From Muribaculum intestinale (lineage in GTDB: Bacteria > Bacteroidota > Bacteroidia > Bacteroidales > Muribaculaceae): a stretch of DNA of 64,000 bases. The translations under genes and the position numbers were made by a program. The DNA lies in the NCBI RefSeq assembly GCF_002201515.1, contig NZ_CP021421.1, positions 620,001-684,000 of the forward strand, read 5' to 3'. Under the pieces are notes generated by a model. That model was not told the DNA's origin, searched no databases, and saw only the letters and a program-made list of their open reading frames with translations. Shown here piece after piece: positions 52,678 to 61,177 of this stretch. Each line of letters begins with the position of its first letter. The first letter of the stretch is position 1.

Positions 52678-54279
52678 TCAGTCTGCCTGCGATGCGCGGG
52701 TATATTCCATAAATGATGAAAGCATGTCAAGGGTATGGCTTGCCGAACTTTCTATTTCAGCCTGTTGCGGGTCGGGAACGTTCGTTGCCGCGATATCGGC
52801 GGTTGACTGCATATGTCCTTCCGCCGAGATCATCTGAGCCTGTATCTGTTCAGATGAGAGGCGCTGGAGCCCGCGGGACGAAAGACTTGTGGCGGCACGG
52901 ACGATGTCAGTGTATGCCAGATTGTTGTCGCGGGTGAACACAAGCAGTTCTATGAAGCTTCGCGGAGACTCGCGGAAGTGTTCGCGGTAAAGCGCCGCCA
53001 CCGACGGATGTACCTGTTGCAGAGCCACAGACCGCCCCAGAGCGGCCGGTTTGCGCAGGAATGTACCCAGATAATGCATCAGGTCGATGACCCAGTCGCC
53101 GGAGCGTCGGCTTCGGGCATGATTGGCCACCTTGTCGCGTCCGTAAAGCACCACGATGCGCTCGGAATACAGCTTTACCGCCACCTGCGAGCCCACCAGA
53201 CGGTCGGGCACAGAGTAGTGCACTCCGTCAACGGTTATCGTTGAATACTTTCCGACGCGGTACAGCCGCTGCTCGAAGCAGCCGATGTCACCGTGGTCCA
53301 ACGGACGTAGCGCCGCCAGATCGGCCTGTATGCGCAGGCGTTTTTCTTCCGCCGACATGTTGGACGCCTCTGTGTTGAGCCTGTCGCAGACTGCCGCCAG
53401 ATGCGTCTGCGCGGCATCCAGGGAGTCAAACCGGACCTCGAACGAGAATGCACGACGCCGGATATATTCCACCGAACGTTCCACCTTGCCTTTTTCCCAT
53501 CCCGAGCGAGGGTTGCAGAAATGGGGTGTGAAACAGTAGTGTACCTCCATGCGCAGCAGCGCATCCGTGTGCTCGCGGTCGCGCCCGAGGAACTTCTTTA
53601 CGGCGGTACGCATGTTGTCATAGGCCATCACGCGCGGGGTGCCCCCCAACTCCCGGAAGCAGTTGCGGTGGGCTTCCATAAGAGCCAGGGTATCTTCGCG
53701 CGAAAACAGATATGCCTTGCGCATATTGCTGTGGTCGAGGGTGAATACCGCCATGTGAAGGCGAGTCCTGACTCCACCGATCCACAGGGTAAGCACGCCC
53801 CAGTCGAACTCGCAACGGAATCCAGGCTCATAGTCCTGACGGATATATGCCTTTGCAGGCTTTTCTTGCGACTTCGGCGCTGCCTCCAGCGCACGGACAT
53901 ACTGACATACTGTGGAATAGGCGATACGCACGCCATCGTCCTGAAGACGTCGCCACATATCGAGCTTGCGCATCTGCTGCTTGTGCAATCCGGCAGCGAC
54001 GTTCTCCCGGTTGCGGGCGATAAAACCATCGATGCGACGGCGGACATCATCGGTCACAACACGCCTGACGCGTCCGCTGCTGTCATACTTCGGCCTGGTC
54101 AGCAGATAATCGTCAACCTCCCGCTCTGTCGGTGACGGGCCGGCCTCTCTCTCGAACTCGCGCAGATACTTGCGCACGGTCTTGCGGCTCATGCCGTTGC
54201 GGCGCGCTATCTCGCGGATGCTCATCCCCTCGCGGCGATGAGACAGAATAATGGATGTTTTTTCCTCCATGTGTAGCAT
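52678..54279 (-). CDS. istA: IS21 transposase IstA (copy 2)
   Basis: 533 aa, same domains as the first copy; the differences seen are at LREFEREAGP versus LREFDRETGP. DDE residues intact. Confidence 0.96.
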   Translation of the reverse strand: MLHMEEKTSIILSHRREGMSIREIARRNGMSRKTVRKYLREFEREAGPSPTEREVDDYLLTRPKYDSSGRVRRVVTDDVRRRIDGFIARNRENVAAGLHKQQMRKLDMWRRLQDDGVRIAYSTVCQYVRALEAAPKSQEKPAKAYIRQDYEPGFRCEFDWGVLTLWIGGVRTRLHMAVFTLDHSNMRKAYLFSREDTLALMEAHRNCFRELGGTPRVMAYDNMRTAVKKFLGRDREHTDALLRMEVHYCFTPHFCNPRSGWEKGKVERSVEYIRRRAFSFEVRFDSLDAAQTHLAAVCDRLNTEASNMSAEEKRLRIQADLAALRPLDHGDIGCFEQRLYRVGKYSTITVDGVHYSVPDRLVGSQVAVKLYSERIVVLYGRDKVANHARSRRSGDWVIDLMHYLGTFLRKPAALGRSVALQQVHPSVAALYREHFRESPRSFIELLVFTRDNNLAYTDIVRAATSLSSRGLQRLSSEQIQAQMISAEGHMQSTADIAATNVPDPQQAEIESSASHTLDMLSSFMEYTRASQAD

Positions 54280-54405
54280 TTTGTGGAATCGTTGATGTCG
54301 TTCTTTCTAATCAACGATATCCGGTTGAACTTACCCATGGGGTGGGTCCCTTTTCAATTGCTCTACCTGGGTCCCTTTTCAAATGTTAGATGCAGCGTTT
54401 AGAAT

Positions 54406-55071
54406 ATGGAATATCGGGAATTATCAAAACAACTATGTGCAGTGTTCAACTTAAAGGGCATTACATCTAAATGTTTTGTCCATAGGGTTGAGTGTCTCTT
54501 GGTAGGGTTGACATTTGTCAAAGTTCCGAATCGGGATTACAAGCTATTCTTTTCGATATATCCTCTTTGGCGTTCTACCCTGAAAAGTTGCATAGATGTT
54601 CCTTTATTGCTTCAACCGTTAGTAGATGACAACGGTCTTGACATATATTTGTCTGACAGTACAAATATCATTGACAGATGCAGCACGAAATTTCCATTGT
54701 TAAGCGGAAGCAACACAGCCGCGGATTTTGTCCGGGTTTTATATGAAATTATTGCAACCGACAAGTCCATACAAACCAACTTTGTACTCCAAATGAAGAT
54801 ATACGAGTTGATATATGGTGTCGCTCTTTATCTCAACAACATAGATATAGCCCAAGATGTATACATACATATTTCAAATCAAATATCCGGCTGGGACACA
54901 AAGATATTCAACTATTGGTACGGCGATAAAGATACAACACTGTCGAAACTTCTTGAATTTGAATCAAACAAGCGCAGAATAGTCAAGAATGTTGACCTGA
55001 ACGCCTTTGACTCCAGAGTAATAAAGCTCCCTACTTATAAATTCCTTGAACACCATGAAACTAACCGATAA
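54406..55071 (+). CDS. Array gene 1: unknown, candidate immunity protein
   Basis: 221 aa, soluble, no family recognised. Starts MEYRELSKQLCAVFNLKGIT 12 bases after the IS21 end, so its promoter may lie in the IS. Mixed alpha/beta with a helical segment FVLQMKIYELIYGVALYL. Begins a run of small, AT-rich, tightly packed genes. The next gene overlaps its last 17 bases. Confidence 0.65.
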   Translation: MEYRELSKQLCAVFNLKGITSKCFVHRVECLLVGLTFVKVPNRDYKLFFSIYPLWRSTLKSCIDVPLLLQPLVDDNGLDIYLSDSTNIIDRCSTKFPLLSGSNTAADFVRVLYEIIATDKSIQTNFVLQMKIYELIYGVALYLNNIDIAQDVYIHISNQISGWDTKIFNYWYGDKDTTLSKLLEFESNKRRIVKNVDLNAFDSRVIKLPTYKFLEHHETNR

Positions 55072-55450
55072 AGAAATAAGCAGTATGTTTGCTCAATCAC
55101 CGGAAGTCAGATACAGTTACTCGCTGAAAAGGATTGCGGACAGCGGTTGTCTATGGTATCTGTCATCTGATGATAGCTATATGTGCATTCAGGATGGAGA
55201 CATAAGACTGTTTCCTGTGTGGCCATTTAAGGAGTATGCGGAGAAGTTTGTGTCAAGCATGAGCAACGGACATAAATGTAATTGCTCAAAATTGAATCTC
55301 GAAGAGTTTTCCGACAAACTTGTTGATTATCTTTGTGAAACGGGAATATCAATAGGAGTTTTTCCGATCACTGAAAATGACTATGGCAAAATAATTAGCG
55401 TAAATACCTTTGCTGAAGACTTATCCGTTGAACTTGAAAATTACCAATGA
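55055..55450 (+). CDS. Array gene 2: DUF2750-like protein, candidate immunity protein
   Basis: 131 aa starting MKLTDKEISSMF. The pattern YSLKRIADSGCLWYLSSDDS...IRLFPVWPFKEYAEKFVSSM with a later SIGVFPITENDYG matches the DUF2750 layout, a family often found in immunity-gene arrays of polymorphic toxin systems. Its first ~20 bases are almost identical to the starts of the genes at 58287 and 59508. Overlaps the previous gene by 17 bases; 3 bases separate it from the next. Confidence 0.7.
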   Translation: MKLTDKEISSMFAQSPEVRYSYSLKRIADSGCLWYLSSDDSYMCIQDGDIRLFPVWPFKEYAEKFVSSMSNGHKCNCSKLNLEEFSDKLVDYLCETGISIGVFPITENDYGKIISVNTFAEDLSVELENYQ

Positions 55451-55453
55451 CAT

Positions 55454-56107
55454 ATGACAAACAAAGAATTATTTTTAACCATAGTTGAGCGGCTAAAGAC
55501 AGAGCCTTTTCTCAAAGGCTTTAAGTTCCGTAAACGTGATTCTTCTTTTATTAAACAAGAAGGTGGTTTGCGACGGCATATCGAATTAGACCATTGGAGT
55601 AAGGAGGGAGTGCTTATCATCTATCCTATCTATATGGTTCGTTTTGATGTTCTATTGAAATGGTTTGAGCCGTATAATGTAAAATCACCGCAAGCCCAAC
55701 AGGATAATCCTTCTGTCGGATTTACCGGAAATATGCTTGGCAGACAGGATAAGTTTACGATTTCAGAAGCCTATCTGGAGTGCGAATACTCAAAGCTCTG
55801 TGGCACACTTACCGACTGTTCCGGCATAGTATTTCAATCATACACGTCATTGCATGATATGTTTGAACACGAGATTATACCCATATTGGATGGTAAGCGA
55901 GCATTACCCGATGTCGGTGCAGACTGGGCGTTTGAGTATCTTACACTAACACGTATTGAATCGCCTGAAGATTATCCGGCAGTCAAAGCATTGATCTTGG
56001 CGCAAGTCCTGAAAATGGCTGAAAGGCACGAACCAAATATAATGGACTATTTCCCTCGACTGGATGAGATAATCAGCGTTATGGAGCAGACTTTTCCAAC
56101 AAAATAA
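55454..56107 (+). CDS. Array gene 3: DUF4304-like protein, candidate immunity protein
   Basis: 217 aa, soluble. The N-terminal region (LKGFKFRKRDSSFIKQEGGL, then HIELDHWSKEGVLIIYPIYM) has the pattern of DUF4304-type proteins: a Gly-Phe-Lys strand, an F-x-R strand and a hydrophobic sheet. A weakly similar layout occurs in array gene 8 (58859). Family assignment is tentative. Expressed from the shared operon. Confidence 0.6.
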   Translation: MTNKELFLTIVERLKTEPFLKGFKFRKRDSSFIKQEGGLRRHIELDHWSKEGVLIIYPIYMVRFDVLLKWFEPYNVKSPQAQQDNPSVGFTGNMLGRQDKFTISEAYLECEYSKLCGTLTDCSGIVFQSYTSLHDMFEHEIIPILDGKRALPDVGADWAFEYLTLTRIESPEDYPAVKALILAQVLKMAERHEPNIMDYFPRLDEIISVMEQTFPTK

Positions 56108-56118
56108 TTGCAGACGTC

Positions 56119-56943
56119 ATGGAAATAGATGTGCCGAAATATGATAGGAATATTGGATTGCAAAATTATAGAGAAGGTATGAATCAACGAAAGAAGATAG
56201 GCGACTTTTTTGTTGGAGTGATTGTTACATTATTCCTTGCAGTATTGGCTATCCCAATGAAAGCCAATGATAATTGCCGTCAGGATACGCTGAAATATGA
56301 TTATGAAAGTCTGTATGCAGTTCACTGGGATATGACTGCCTGCCCGGTGGCAAATGTCTTTACATTCCCTCAAAATGACGTTGACAGGATTGTAGAAGCA
56401 CTATTAGACACTCCAAAAGAAGCTTTATTTCAAGGGAATTGGATTTTATGTTACTATTTGGATACTTCGTTTGAGGAAATCTCGCAAATCAAAAGCAATC
56501 TATCATCTATTGATTTACCACACGGATATGAGTGGAAGTTTGGATTATTTGAAAATGACAAACAGGGGCTGGCTCTTTTAGCAGCAATTGTCGAATCGGA
56601 CTATAAATTTGTCGCTCATATCGGACATGCCTGTATAGATAAAGATCCATCAGGTAGACCGGTAATCAGCTTTTCGCTGTATCAAGGAGAATCCGATGAC
56701 CTTTCAATGGAATTTAGAAAATTTCGCGTAAAACATAATTGCATTTTATTGACAATTAATGATTGGGCTTTCGCTCCAACCCAGATGAAACAACTTGACG
56801 CACCCTCGAATGACTATATCACTATTTCTTATGTGCCTGATGTCGTTATACAAGACTTGTATTCTACTTCCGTCAGATATATGCTTGAAAACGTTATACC
56901 AAACGAAGCTGTTAGACCGGCTCCAATAAAACAACAGCCATGA
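56119..56943 (+). CDS. Array gene 4: single-helix membrane protein, unknown
   Basis: 274 aa. One transmembrane or signal-anchor helix near the N-terminus (FFVGVIVTLFLAVLAIPMKA, about 30-49), then a ~220-residue domain outside the cytoplasm or processed into the periplasm, with no recognised family. An internal ATG at 56179 after AGAAGGT has a better ribosome site and would make the helix a normal signal peptide; the true start is uncertain. Stop and next start overlap as ATGA. Confidence 0.6.
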   Translation: MEIDVPKYDRNIGLQNYREGMNQRKKIGDFFVGVIVTLFLAVLAIPMKANDNCRQDTLKYDYESLYAVHWDMTACPVANVFTFPQNDVDRIVEALLDTPKEALFQGNWILCYYLDTSFEEISQIKSNLSSIDLPHGYEWKFGLFENDKQGLALLAAIVESDYKFVAHIGHACIDKDPSGRPVISFSLYQGESDDLSMEFRKFRVKHNCILLTINDWAFAPTQMKQLDAPSNDYITISYVPDVVIQDLYSTSVRYMLENVIPNEAVRPAPIKQQP

Positions 56944-57497
56944 AGCGTTGGCAAAAGATATTGTTGGTGGCTTTTCATGCCGTGATGCTGGTACTGTTCC
57001 TCTTTGTGGTGTTGAACAGTTTGCAGTTACGTTGGCGGTTAGGCTATGTACTATTTTGGATTACCGCCCTTTCGGGTTGTGCGGTATATTTCATTCGCGG
57101 TAAAAAAGCGGTGTATAATACTATCTCACGGATATATGCCATTGGTTGGATGCTTCTCTCAGTTGTAGGCTTAATATTTACATTCCTGACGTTTGATGCC
57201 GTGTATTGCGAAACGGACAAATATATCATGAAGGAACCGTCAGAGATAATAGGCTTCGACAGTGCCATTCTTTATGAAAAGAAGGGTCTGCTTGAAGTAG
57301 AGAAACAGCGATATAAGTTTATTCATCCAAAATCCTTTACCCCGTTGGACACCATCGGAGCTATTGTGATTTACGGAGATTTCGATAATGGCGAAACAAC
57401 AGAGGATGGCGTGGCAATACTCCCCCTTGACGATTCGTTTGATAAAGAAAAAGCCAAAGAATACGCACTAAACCACAACATTGAGTATGGAGAATAA
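56940..57497 (+). CDS. Array gene 5: three-helix membrane protein, unknown
   Basis: 185 aa. Three predicted helices (ILLVAFHAVMLVLFLFVVLN, YVLFWITALSGCAVYFI, IGWMLLSVVGLIFTFLTF), then a ~90-residue soluble C-terminal domain (ESEIIG-like start PSEIIGFDSAILYEKKGLLE). Architecture fits envelope-located immunity proteins that neutralise membrane- or wall-targeting toxins; inference only. 4-bp overlap with the upstream gene. Confidence 0.6.
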   Translation: MKRWQKILLVAFHAVMLVLFLFVVLNSLQLRWRLGYVLFWITALSGCAVYFIRGKKAVYNTISRIYAIGWMLLSVVGLIFTFLTFDAVYCETDKYIMKEPSEIIGFDSAILYEKKGLLEVEKQRYKFIHPKSFTPLDTIGAIVIYGDFDNGETTEDGVAILPLDDSFDKEKAKEYALNHNIEYGE

Positions 57498-58290
57498 CGG
57501 GATAAGCAAGCCTATAAATAAACGACAACGATTCAGCCGATTCATGCGGTATCTTTCTGTGGCAGTTGTCACGGTTTGGTTGCTTGTATTTTTGATTGCA
57601 TCTGCCGATAAAGATGAATTTCGGGCGGTCGGCGTCATTGTGTTATTGTTTTTCGTATTCCTCTTTATAATTCCGCTTATCGGATTTTGGATTTATTCTT
57701 TTGTAAAGGCCGTAAGGCGACACTCAAAAGCCGACAGGATTCTTTTATGGTTCCATATCGCCGATCTGTTAATCCTTGGGGGTATAGTTTTTCTACTTAA
57801 TAGACCACCTATGAGATGCGATGCGTTCATTATGGCTGAATGTTACAACGGAGAGCCTGTTTTCTGGATGTGGAATACAGTAGGTCGTTATCGCGATATG
57901 CTGCCTGACAGCACACGACTGGTTGTTGAATTTGATAACGGAGATATGCCACAATCTATGCCCCAATCCGATATACTGGACGAATTTGAAAAAAAGCAAC
58001 TAAAAGAACGTTTGGACTACTTAGGTTGTATAGGGATAGATGTCAACAATTATCCCGATTCGGAATATTCAACTATCCGATTCCGACGTATGAATATGGG
58101 AATGTACTCATATCGCCTTTATAATCATCCTCTCTCGCATGACCAGCAGGACAGCATAAACGCTGATCCGTGCCTGATAGTATATAATGACTCTACTGTT
58201 TTCGAGTTTAGTGCCGGTGTCTTAGGAGCACAGACTTTTCCTGGCAAACAGGAATTTCTTGAAGCGCAAAAAAGGAATGAAACTAAATGA
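57487..58290 (+). CDS. Array gene 6: three-helix membrane protein, unknown
   Basis: 267 aa starting MENNGISKPINKRQ (57487), overlapping gene 5 by 11 bases. Helices YLSVAVVTVWLLVFLIASA, VIVLLFFVFLFIIPLIGFWI and IADLLILGGIVFLLN are followed by a ~150-residue soluble domain. General layout resembles gene 5 (helices first, soluble C-terminus), so the two may be distant relatives or both aimed at envelope toxins. Family unknown. Confidence 0.6.
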   Translation: MENNGISKPINKRQRFSRFMRYLSVAVVTVWLLVFLIASADKDEFRAVGVIVLLFFVFLFIIPLIGFWIYSFVKAVRRHSKADRILLWFHIADLLILGGIVFLLNRPPMRCDAFIMAECYNGEPVFWMWNTVGRYRDMLPDSTRLVVEFDNGDMPQSMPQSDILDEFEKKQLKERLDYLGCIGIDVNNYPDSEYSTIRFRRMNMGMYSYRLYNHPLSHDQQDSINADPCLIVYNDSTVFEFSAGVLGAQTFPGKQEFLEAQKRNETK

Positions 58291-58856
58291 AACTGACCGA
58301 TAAACAATATAGCAATCAGGTTTTTAAGCGCACCTCGTTTTGTAACGAAGGCATTGCCGTGTGGTGGACTAAAAAGAAATTTGAGCGATGCCAATTTCTT
58401 GGATGTGATTTTTCAGATGTCCTTGCAAGAGGGTGTCGATTTATAGAATGTGTTTTCAAAGGAGGTAAGTTACAACATTTCTCTATGGGTGGACGGACTT
58501 CTGTCTTGTTGCGGAAAACTGTCTATATGGGTTGCACTTTTGAAAATGTCAAATTAAGAAGTCTCGGAATTGCAGATTTCATTGGTTGTACGTTCATTAA
58601 CTGCGACTTCAATACCGCATTCATTGCCGCGTCATTTTCAAAGTGCAAATTTGTCGGAAAGATTTATGGATGCGTGTTTTGCGGGCCGAAGTTCGACAGC
58701 TATTATTATGGGAATAAATTATCATTTTTAGTGTCTAATAAAGGACGATTGGAGGATGTTGACTTTTCCGAAGCCAGTCTTACTGACGTAGATTTCCGCG
58801 GAGGTATTGATTTATCAAAGGTTCTGATGCCTCACACTACCATAAACAGGATGTGA
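58287..58856 (+). CDS. Array gene 7: pentapeptide-repeat-like protein
   Basis: 189 aa. Many A/C-x-F/L-x-x type steps (CQFLGCDFSDVLARGCRF, CTFINCDFNTAFIAASFSKC, VDFSEASLTDVDFRGG) predict a right-handed quadrilateral beta-helix, the fold used by DNA-gyrase-protecting and other immunity-type pentapeptide proteins. Starts MKLTDKQYSN, with the start segment shared with the 55055 and 59508 genes. 4-bp overlaps (ATGA before, GTGA after). Confidence 0.75.
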   Translation: MKLTDKQYSNQVFKRTSFCNEGIAVWWTKKKFERCQFLGCDFSDVLARGCRFIECVFKGGKLQHFSMGGRTSVLLRKTVYMGCTFENVKLRSLGIADFIGCTFINCDFNTAFIAASFSKCKFVGKIYGCVFCGPKFDSYYYGNKLSFLVSNKGRLEDVDFSEASLTDVDFRGGIDLSKVLMPHTTINRM

Positions 58857-58858
58857 TT

Positions 58859-59320
58859 ATGAAGATACAGGACGTTAAAAAACATATTTTCTCCACCTTG
58901 GAGCCATTCGCTGCAGCTAAAGGTTTCAAGATCCTCAGGGGTCGATTTGCATTGAGTCGAAAAGCCGGCAGTCGTACTGATGAAATATTTTTCACTTATC
59001 ATTCATGGGGTTTTGAGGTAAACATATTTCCGTATGTCAGTGTGGACTATGGAGAGATAACTACAATCTGCAATGACTGTGGCTTCATTCTGAACCATTC
59101 TGCATTTATCAATCTTTTATTGCTTCAAAGAATAAAACTGCAAGGATTTAATCCGGATTTAAGATGGAAAACGCAGATTGTCAAAACAGACCGCTTTATT
59201 CTTTCAGACGATGAGCCGGACGACTATAACCGGCTTGATATGGGGCTGTCGCCATTACTTCCTATTGCGTTGGATTTTATCTCTCAATATGACAGTATCA
59301 ATTCAATACTATGCCAATAG
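58859..59320 (+). CDS. Array gene 8: small soluble protein (DUF4304-like), candidate immunity protein
   Basis: 153 aa from the ATG at 58859 (AGGA seven bases upstream); a GTG at 58853 would add two residues. KGFKILRGRFALSRKAGSRT and HSWGFEVNIFPYVSVDYGEI echo the sheet pattern of array gene 3. No membrane helix. The last 10 bases overlap gene 9. Confidence 0.6.
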   Translation: MKIQDVKKHIFSTLEPFAAAKGFKILRGRFALSRKAGSRTDEIFFTYHSWGFEVNIFPYVSVDYGEITTICNDCGFILNHSAFINLLLLQRIKLQGFNPDLRWKTQIVKTDRFILSDDEPDDYNRLDMGLSPLLPIALDFISQYDSINSILCQ

Positions 59321-59511
59321 AACAATATAGCCCATATTGTTCAGGGCTTGATACTCATTGTATGGTTGGACTAATTTCTGCCAAACTCTCCAAAAATGCT
59401 GATTACGAAAATATTAAACGAATGTATCAACGAATAGTGAAAAAAGAGGATTTCACAATCGAGATGAAATCTTCTTTTTCACGAATTGTTGCTTATCTTG
59501 AACAAATATGA
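59311..59511 (+). CDS. Array gene 9: very small protein or gene remnant
   Basis: 66 aa (MPIEQYSPYCSGLDTHCMVG...). Its ATG overlaps the previous stop and its stop overlaps the next ATG, so it keeps the operon's coupling pattern, but its size suggests either a real small subunit or a shrunken immunity gene. A perfect hairpin GAACAATAT-agccc-ATATTGTTC (59320-59342) lies in its first codons. Confidence 0.5.
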   Translation: MPIEQYSPYCSGLDTHCMVGLISAKLSKNADYENIKRMYQRIVKKEDFTIEMKSSFSRIVAYLEQI

Positions 59512-59873
59512 TACTGACCGATAAACGATTTTGGATATTTGTGGCTTTTGAAGCTTTTGTTTCAGTAGGAACAGGTTATAGTATGTTGTATATGGAATGG
59601 GACATATACTATACGTTTATATTCCTATTATGTAGTTTGTTGAGTGGATTCATTGCATTTAAGTGGTTTAGGAAAAGTATTATCAGACTTTCTTTGTCGG
59701 TCTGGATAGCTAACAGCCTATCTGTTGCAATCTGTTTTCTTTTACCCAATCTAAATAAATCCACAACACATTCAGATTACCTGATATTATTTTTGATAAT
59801 GTATTCGTTAATCTCAATTATCCCATATATTGTTGTGACGAAAATTTATTCGCTTATTTCAAAACGACTATGA
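59508..59873 (+). CDS. Array gene 10: four-helix membrane protein, unknown
   Basis: 121 aa, almost entirely membrane helices (FWIFVAFEAFVSVGTGYSML, YTFIFLLCSLLSGFIAF, LSVWIANSLSVAICFLL, ILFLIMYSLISIIPYIVV). Start MILTDKRF shares the ~18-base opening with genes 2 and 7. Candidate immunity protein against a pore-forming or membrane toxin, by analogy only. 4-bp overlaps on both sides. Confidence 0.6.
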   Translation: MILTDKRFWIFVAFEAFVSVGTGYSMLYMEWDIYYTFIFLLCSLLSGFIAFKWFRKSIIRLSLSVWIANSLSVAICFLLPNLNKSTTHSDYLILFLIMYSLISIIPYIVVTKIYSLISKRL

Positions 59874-60073
59874 CACATAAATTGGATGTATTTTGGATTG
59901 CGCGGGGAGCGTTGCTCGTTCTCATGGTCGGGTGTTGCTTGTCCGAGGGTTGGATTGAAGATACTGCACTGCTTGGCGGAACTTATGTGTTGTCGCTGTT
60001 ATCGTTCAAAGTACTATTATCTTTTTTTGACCTTTGCGCGTTATTAGTTTATGAATTAGAAATTTCACTATGA
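59870..60073 (+). CDS. Array gene 11: small two-helix membrane protein
   Basis: 67 aa with helices IARGALLVLMVGCCLSEGW and ALLGGTYVLSLLSFKVLLSF. Unknown. ATGA overlaps on both ends keep it in the operon. Confidence 0.55.
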   Translation: MTHKLDVFWIARGALLVLMVGCCLSEGWIEDTALLGGTYVLSLLSFKVLLSFFDLCALLVYELEISL

Positions 60074-61017
60074 AAAATCAGCAAGATAACTTAGGCAGTC
60101 AGGATGGAAAGATTGATTTGAAGATGTGGATGGAGGAGCATCCGCAGGAATATGGCGAGTTTGCTGCGGCGATGGGCGAAGCGGACTCGCTGGAGGTGTT
60201 TTTGTTGGGTGCAGCAGCATTTCTTTCGTCGCCGGAGTTTCAGAAGCGATTGGAGAATATGATTGACCTTGACAATCTGGACTTGGATGAGCTTTTGAAG
60301 ATTCTTCAAGAGTCGGATTTTGCTGAGAAGATATTTGGCGAACAGGCAGAAGGGAGCGAATGGGCTAAATACCGGTTGCCCTTTGCCGCATGGCTCAAAT
60401 ATGGACGCTCTTCTGAAATGATGATAGATAATATTGAGGAAGCGGCAGAGTCGATTGACAACAAACAGTACCAGTGGCAGCTTGCAAAGTTCATGAAGAC
60501 ATTTCTTGCGAGGGAGGTAGAGGATAAACGACGCTCGCGCAAGGATTTGAAGGAGTATCTTGATTATCGCATGAGTGTAGATAACGGCAATTTGGCTGAT
60601 TGGGCGTTGGAGGGTATTGATGAGTCTAAACCGACTGCTAAAATTACAGAAAACGCAGAATTATCTCATGACCTTCTTTCCCTTTTGGCATCTCACGGCA
60701 GTGAGATTGTTAAGCGCATTGGCAAATGGATAGAAACACATATCCGTGGCGTTGACATAGCGCACTTATATGTCGCACTTGTCGAGTCTGGCGAGCTGGA
60801 TCCGTCAACACCTGTCAAACGATTTGTCGAGATATTATCCGCCACATTCCCTGAATGCAAAATCGTCGGCGAGCGTCAGGTGCAGAAGAGCGTAAACACG
60901 CTACAAGATTTATCTCCCAATCGTAAGCGATTTATCAAAGACGAGCCAGAACATCGCTTCGCTATTGACTCTATAAAGACCGATGTTTTACGAATTGACC
61001 CAGATGGAGTAGACTGA
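60070..61017 (+). CDS. Array gene 12: soluble helical protein of unknown function
   Basis: 315 aa, helical, no family that I recognise with confidence. Acidic N-terminal half (MWMEEHPQEYGEFAAAMGEA, DLDNLDLDELLKILQES) and a C-terminal segment VKRFVEILSATFPECKIVGE typical of small domains in proteins carried by Bacteroides mobile elements. Base composition is closer to the mobilization genes than to the AT-rich genes before it, so it may belong to the element backbone rather than the cargo. Last gene before the HTH promoter. Confidence 0.6.
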   Translation: MKNQQDNLGSQDGKIDLKMWMEEHPQEYGEFAAAMGEADSLEVFLLGAAAFLSSPEFQKRLENMIDLDNLDLDELLKILQESDFAEKIFGEQAEGSEWAKYRLPFAAWLKYGRSSEMMIDNIEEAAESIDNKQYQWQLAKFMKTFLAREVEDKRRSRKDLKEYLDYRMSVDNGNLADWALEGIDESKPTAKITENAELSHDLLSLLASHGSEIVKRIGKWIETHIRGVDIAHLYVALVESGELDPSTPVKRFVEILSATFPECKIVGERQVQKSVNTLQDLSPNRKRFIKDEPEHRFAIDSIKTDVLRIDPDGVD

Positions 61018-61052
61018 AATAGCCTCTTTTCAATTCGTTTGATTCGTTCTGT

Positions 61053-61113
61053 AGTTCGCGAACTGAACGAACAGATAATTATTCTTATTTCAGTAAATTC
61101 GGCTATAATTTTG
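61053..61113 (+). promoter_or_regulatory. Palindromic operator and -7 box before the element 2 HTH gene
   Basis: AGTTCGCGAACT (61053-61064) is a perfect palindrome flanked by TTCGTTC and GAACGAA. TAATTTTG (61106-61113) is a perfect -7 box. Probably the autoregulated promoter of the 61178-62925 operon. Confidence 0.55.
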
Positions 61114-61177
61114 CGCCATCGTTCCATTTCGGAGCGGTGGCGTTTCTGTCTTATGCCGCCAGTAGAAGCGTCGAACA

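Larger units (their letters stand above)
51784..54394. mobile_element. IS21-family element, copy 2
   Basis: 2,611 bp, same TG...CA ends, length and gene order as copy 1 at 31959-34569, with only scattered base differences. The flanks (GCATTGC left, GCGTTTAG right) show no convincing target duplication, and the interrupted RhuM-Fic gene does not resume on the right. Confidence 0.93.
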
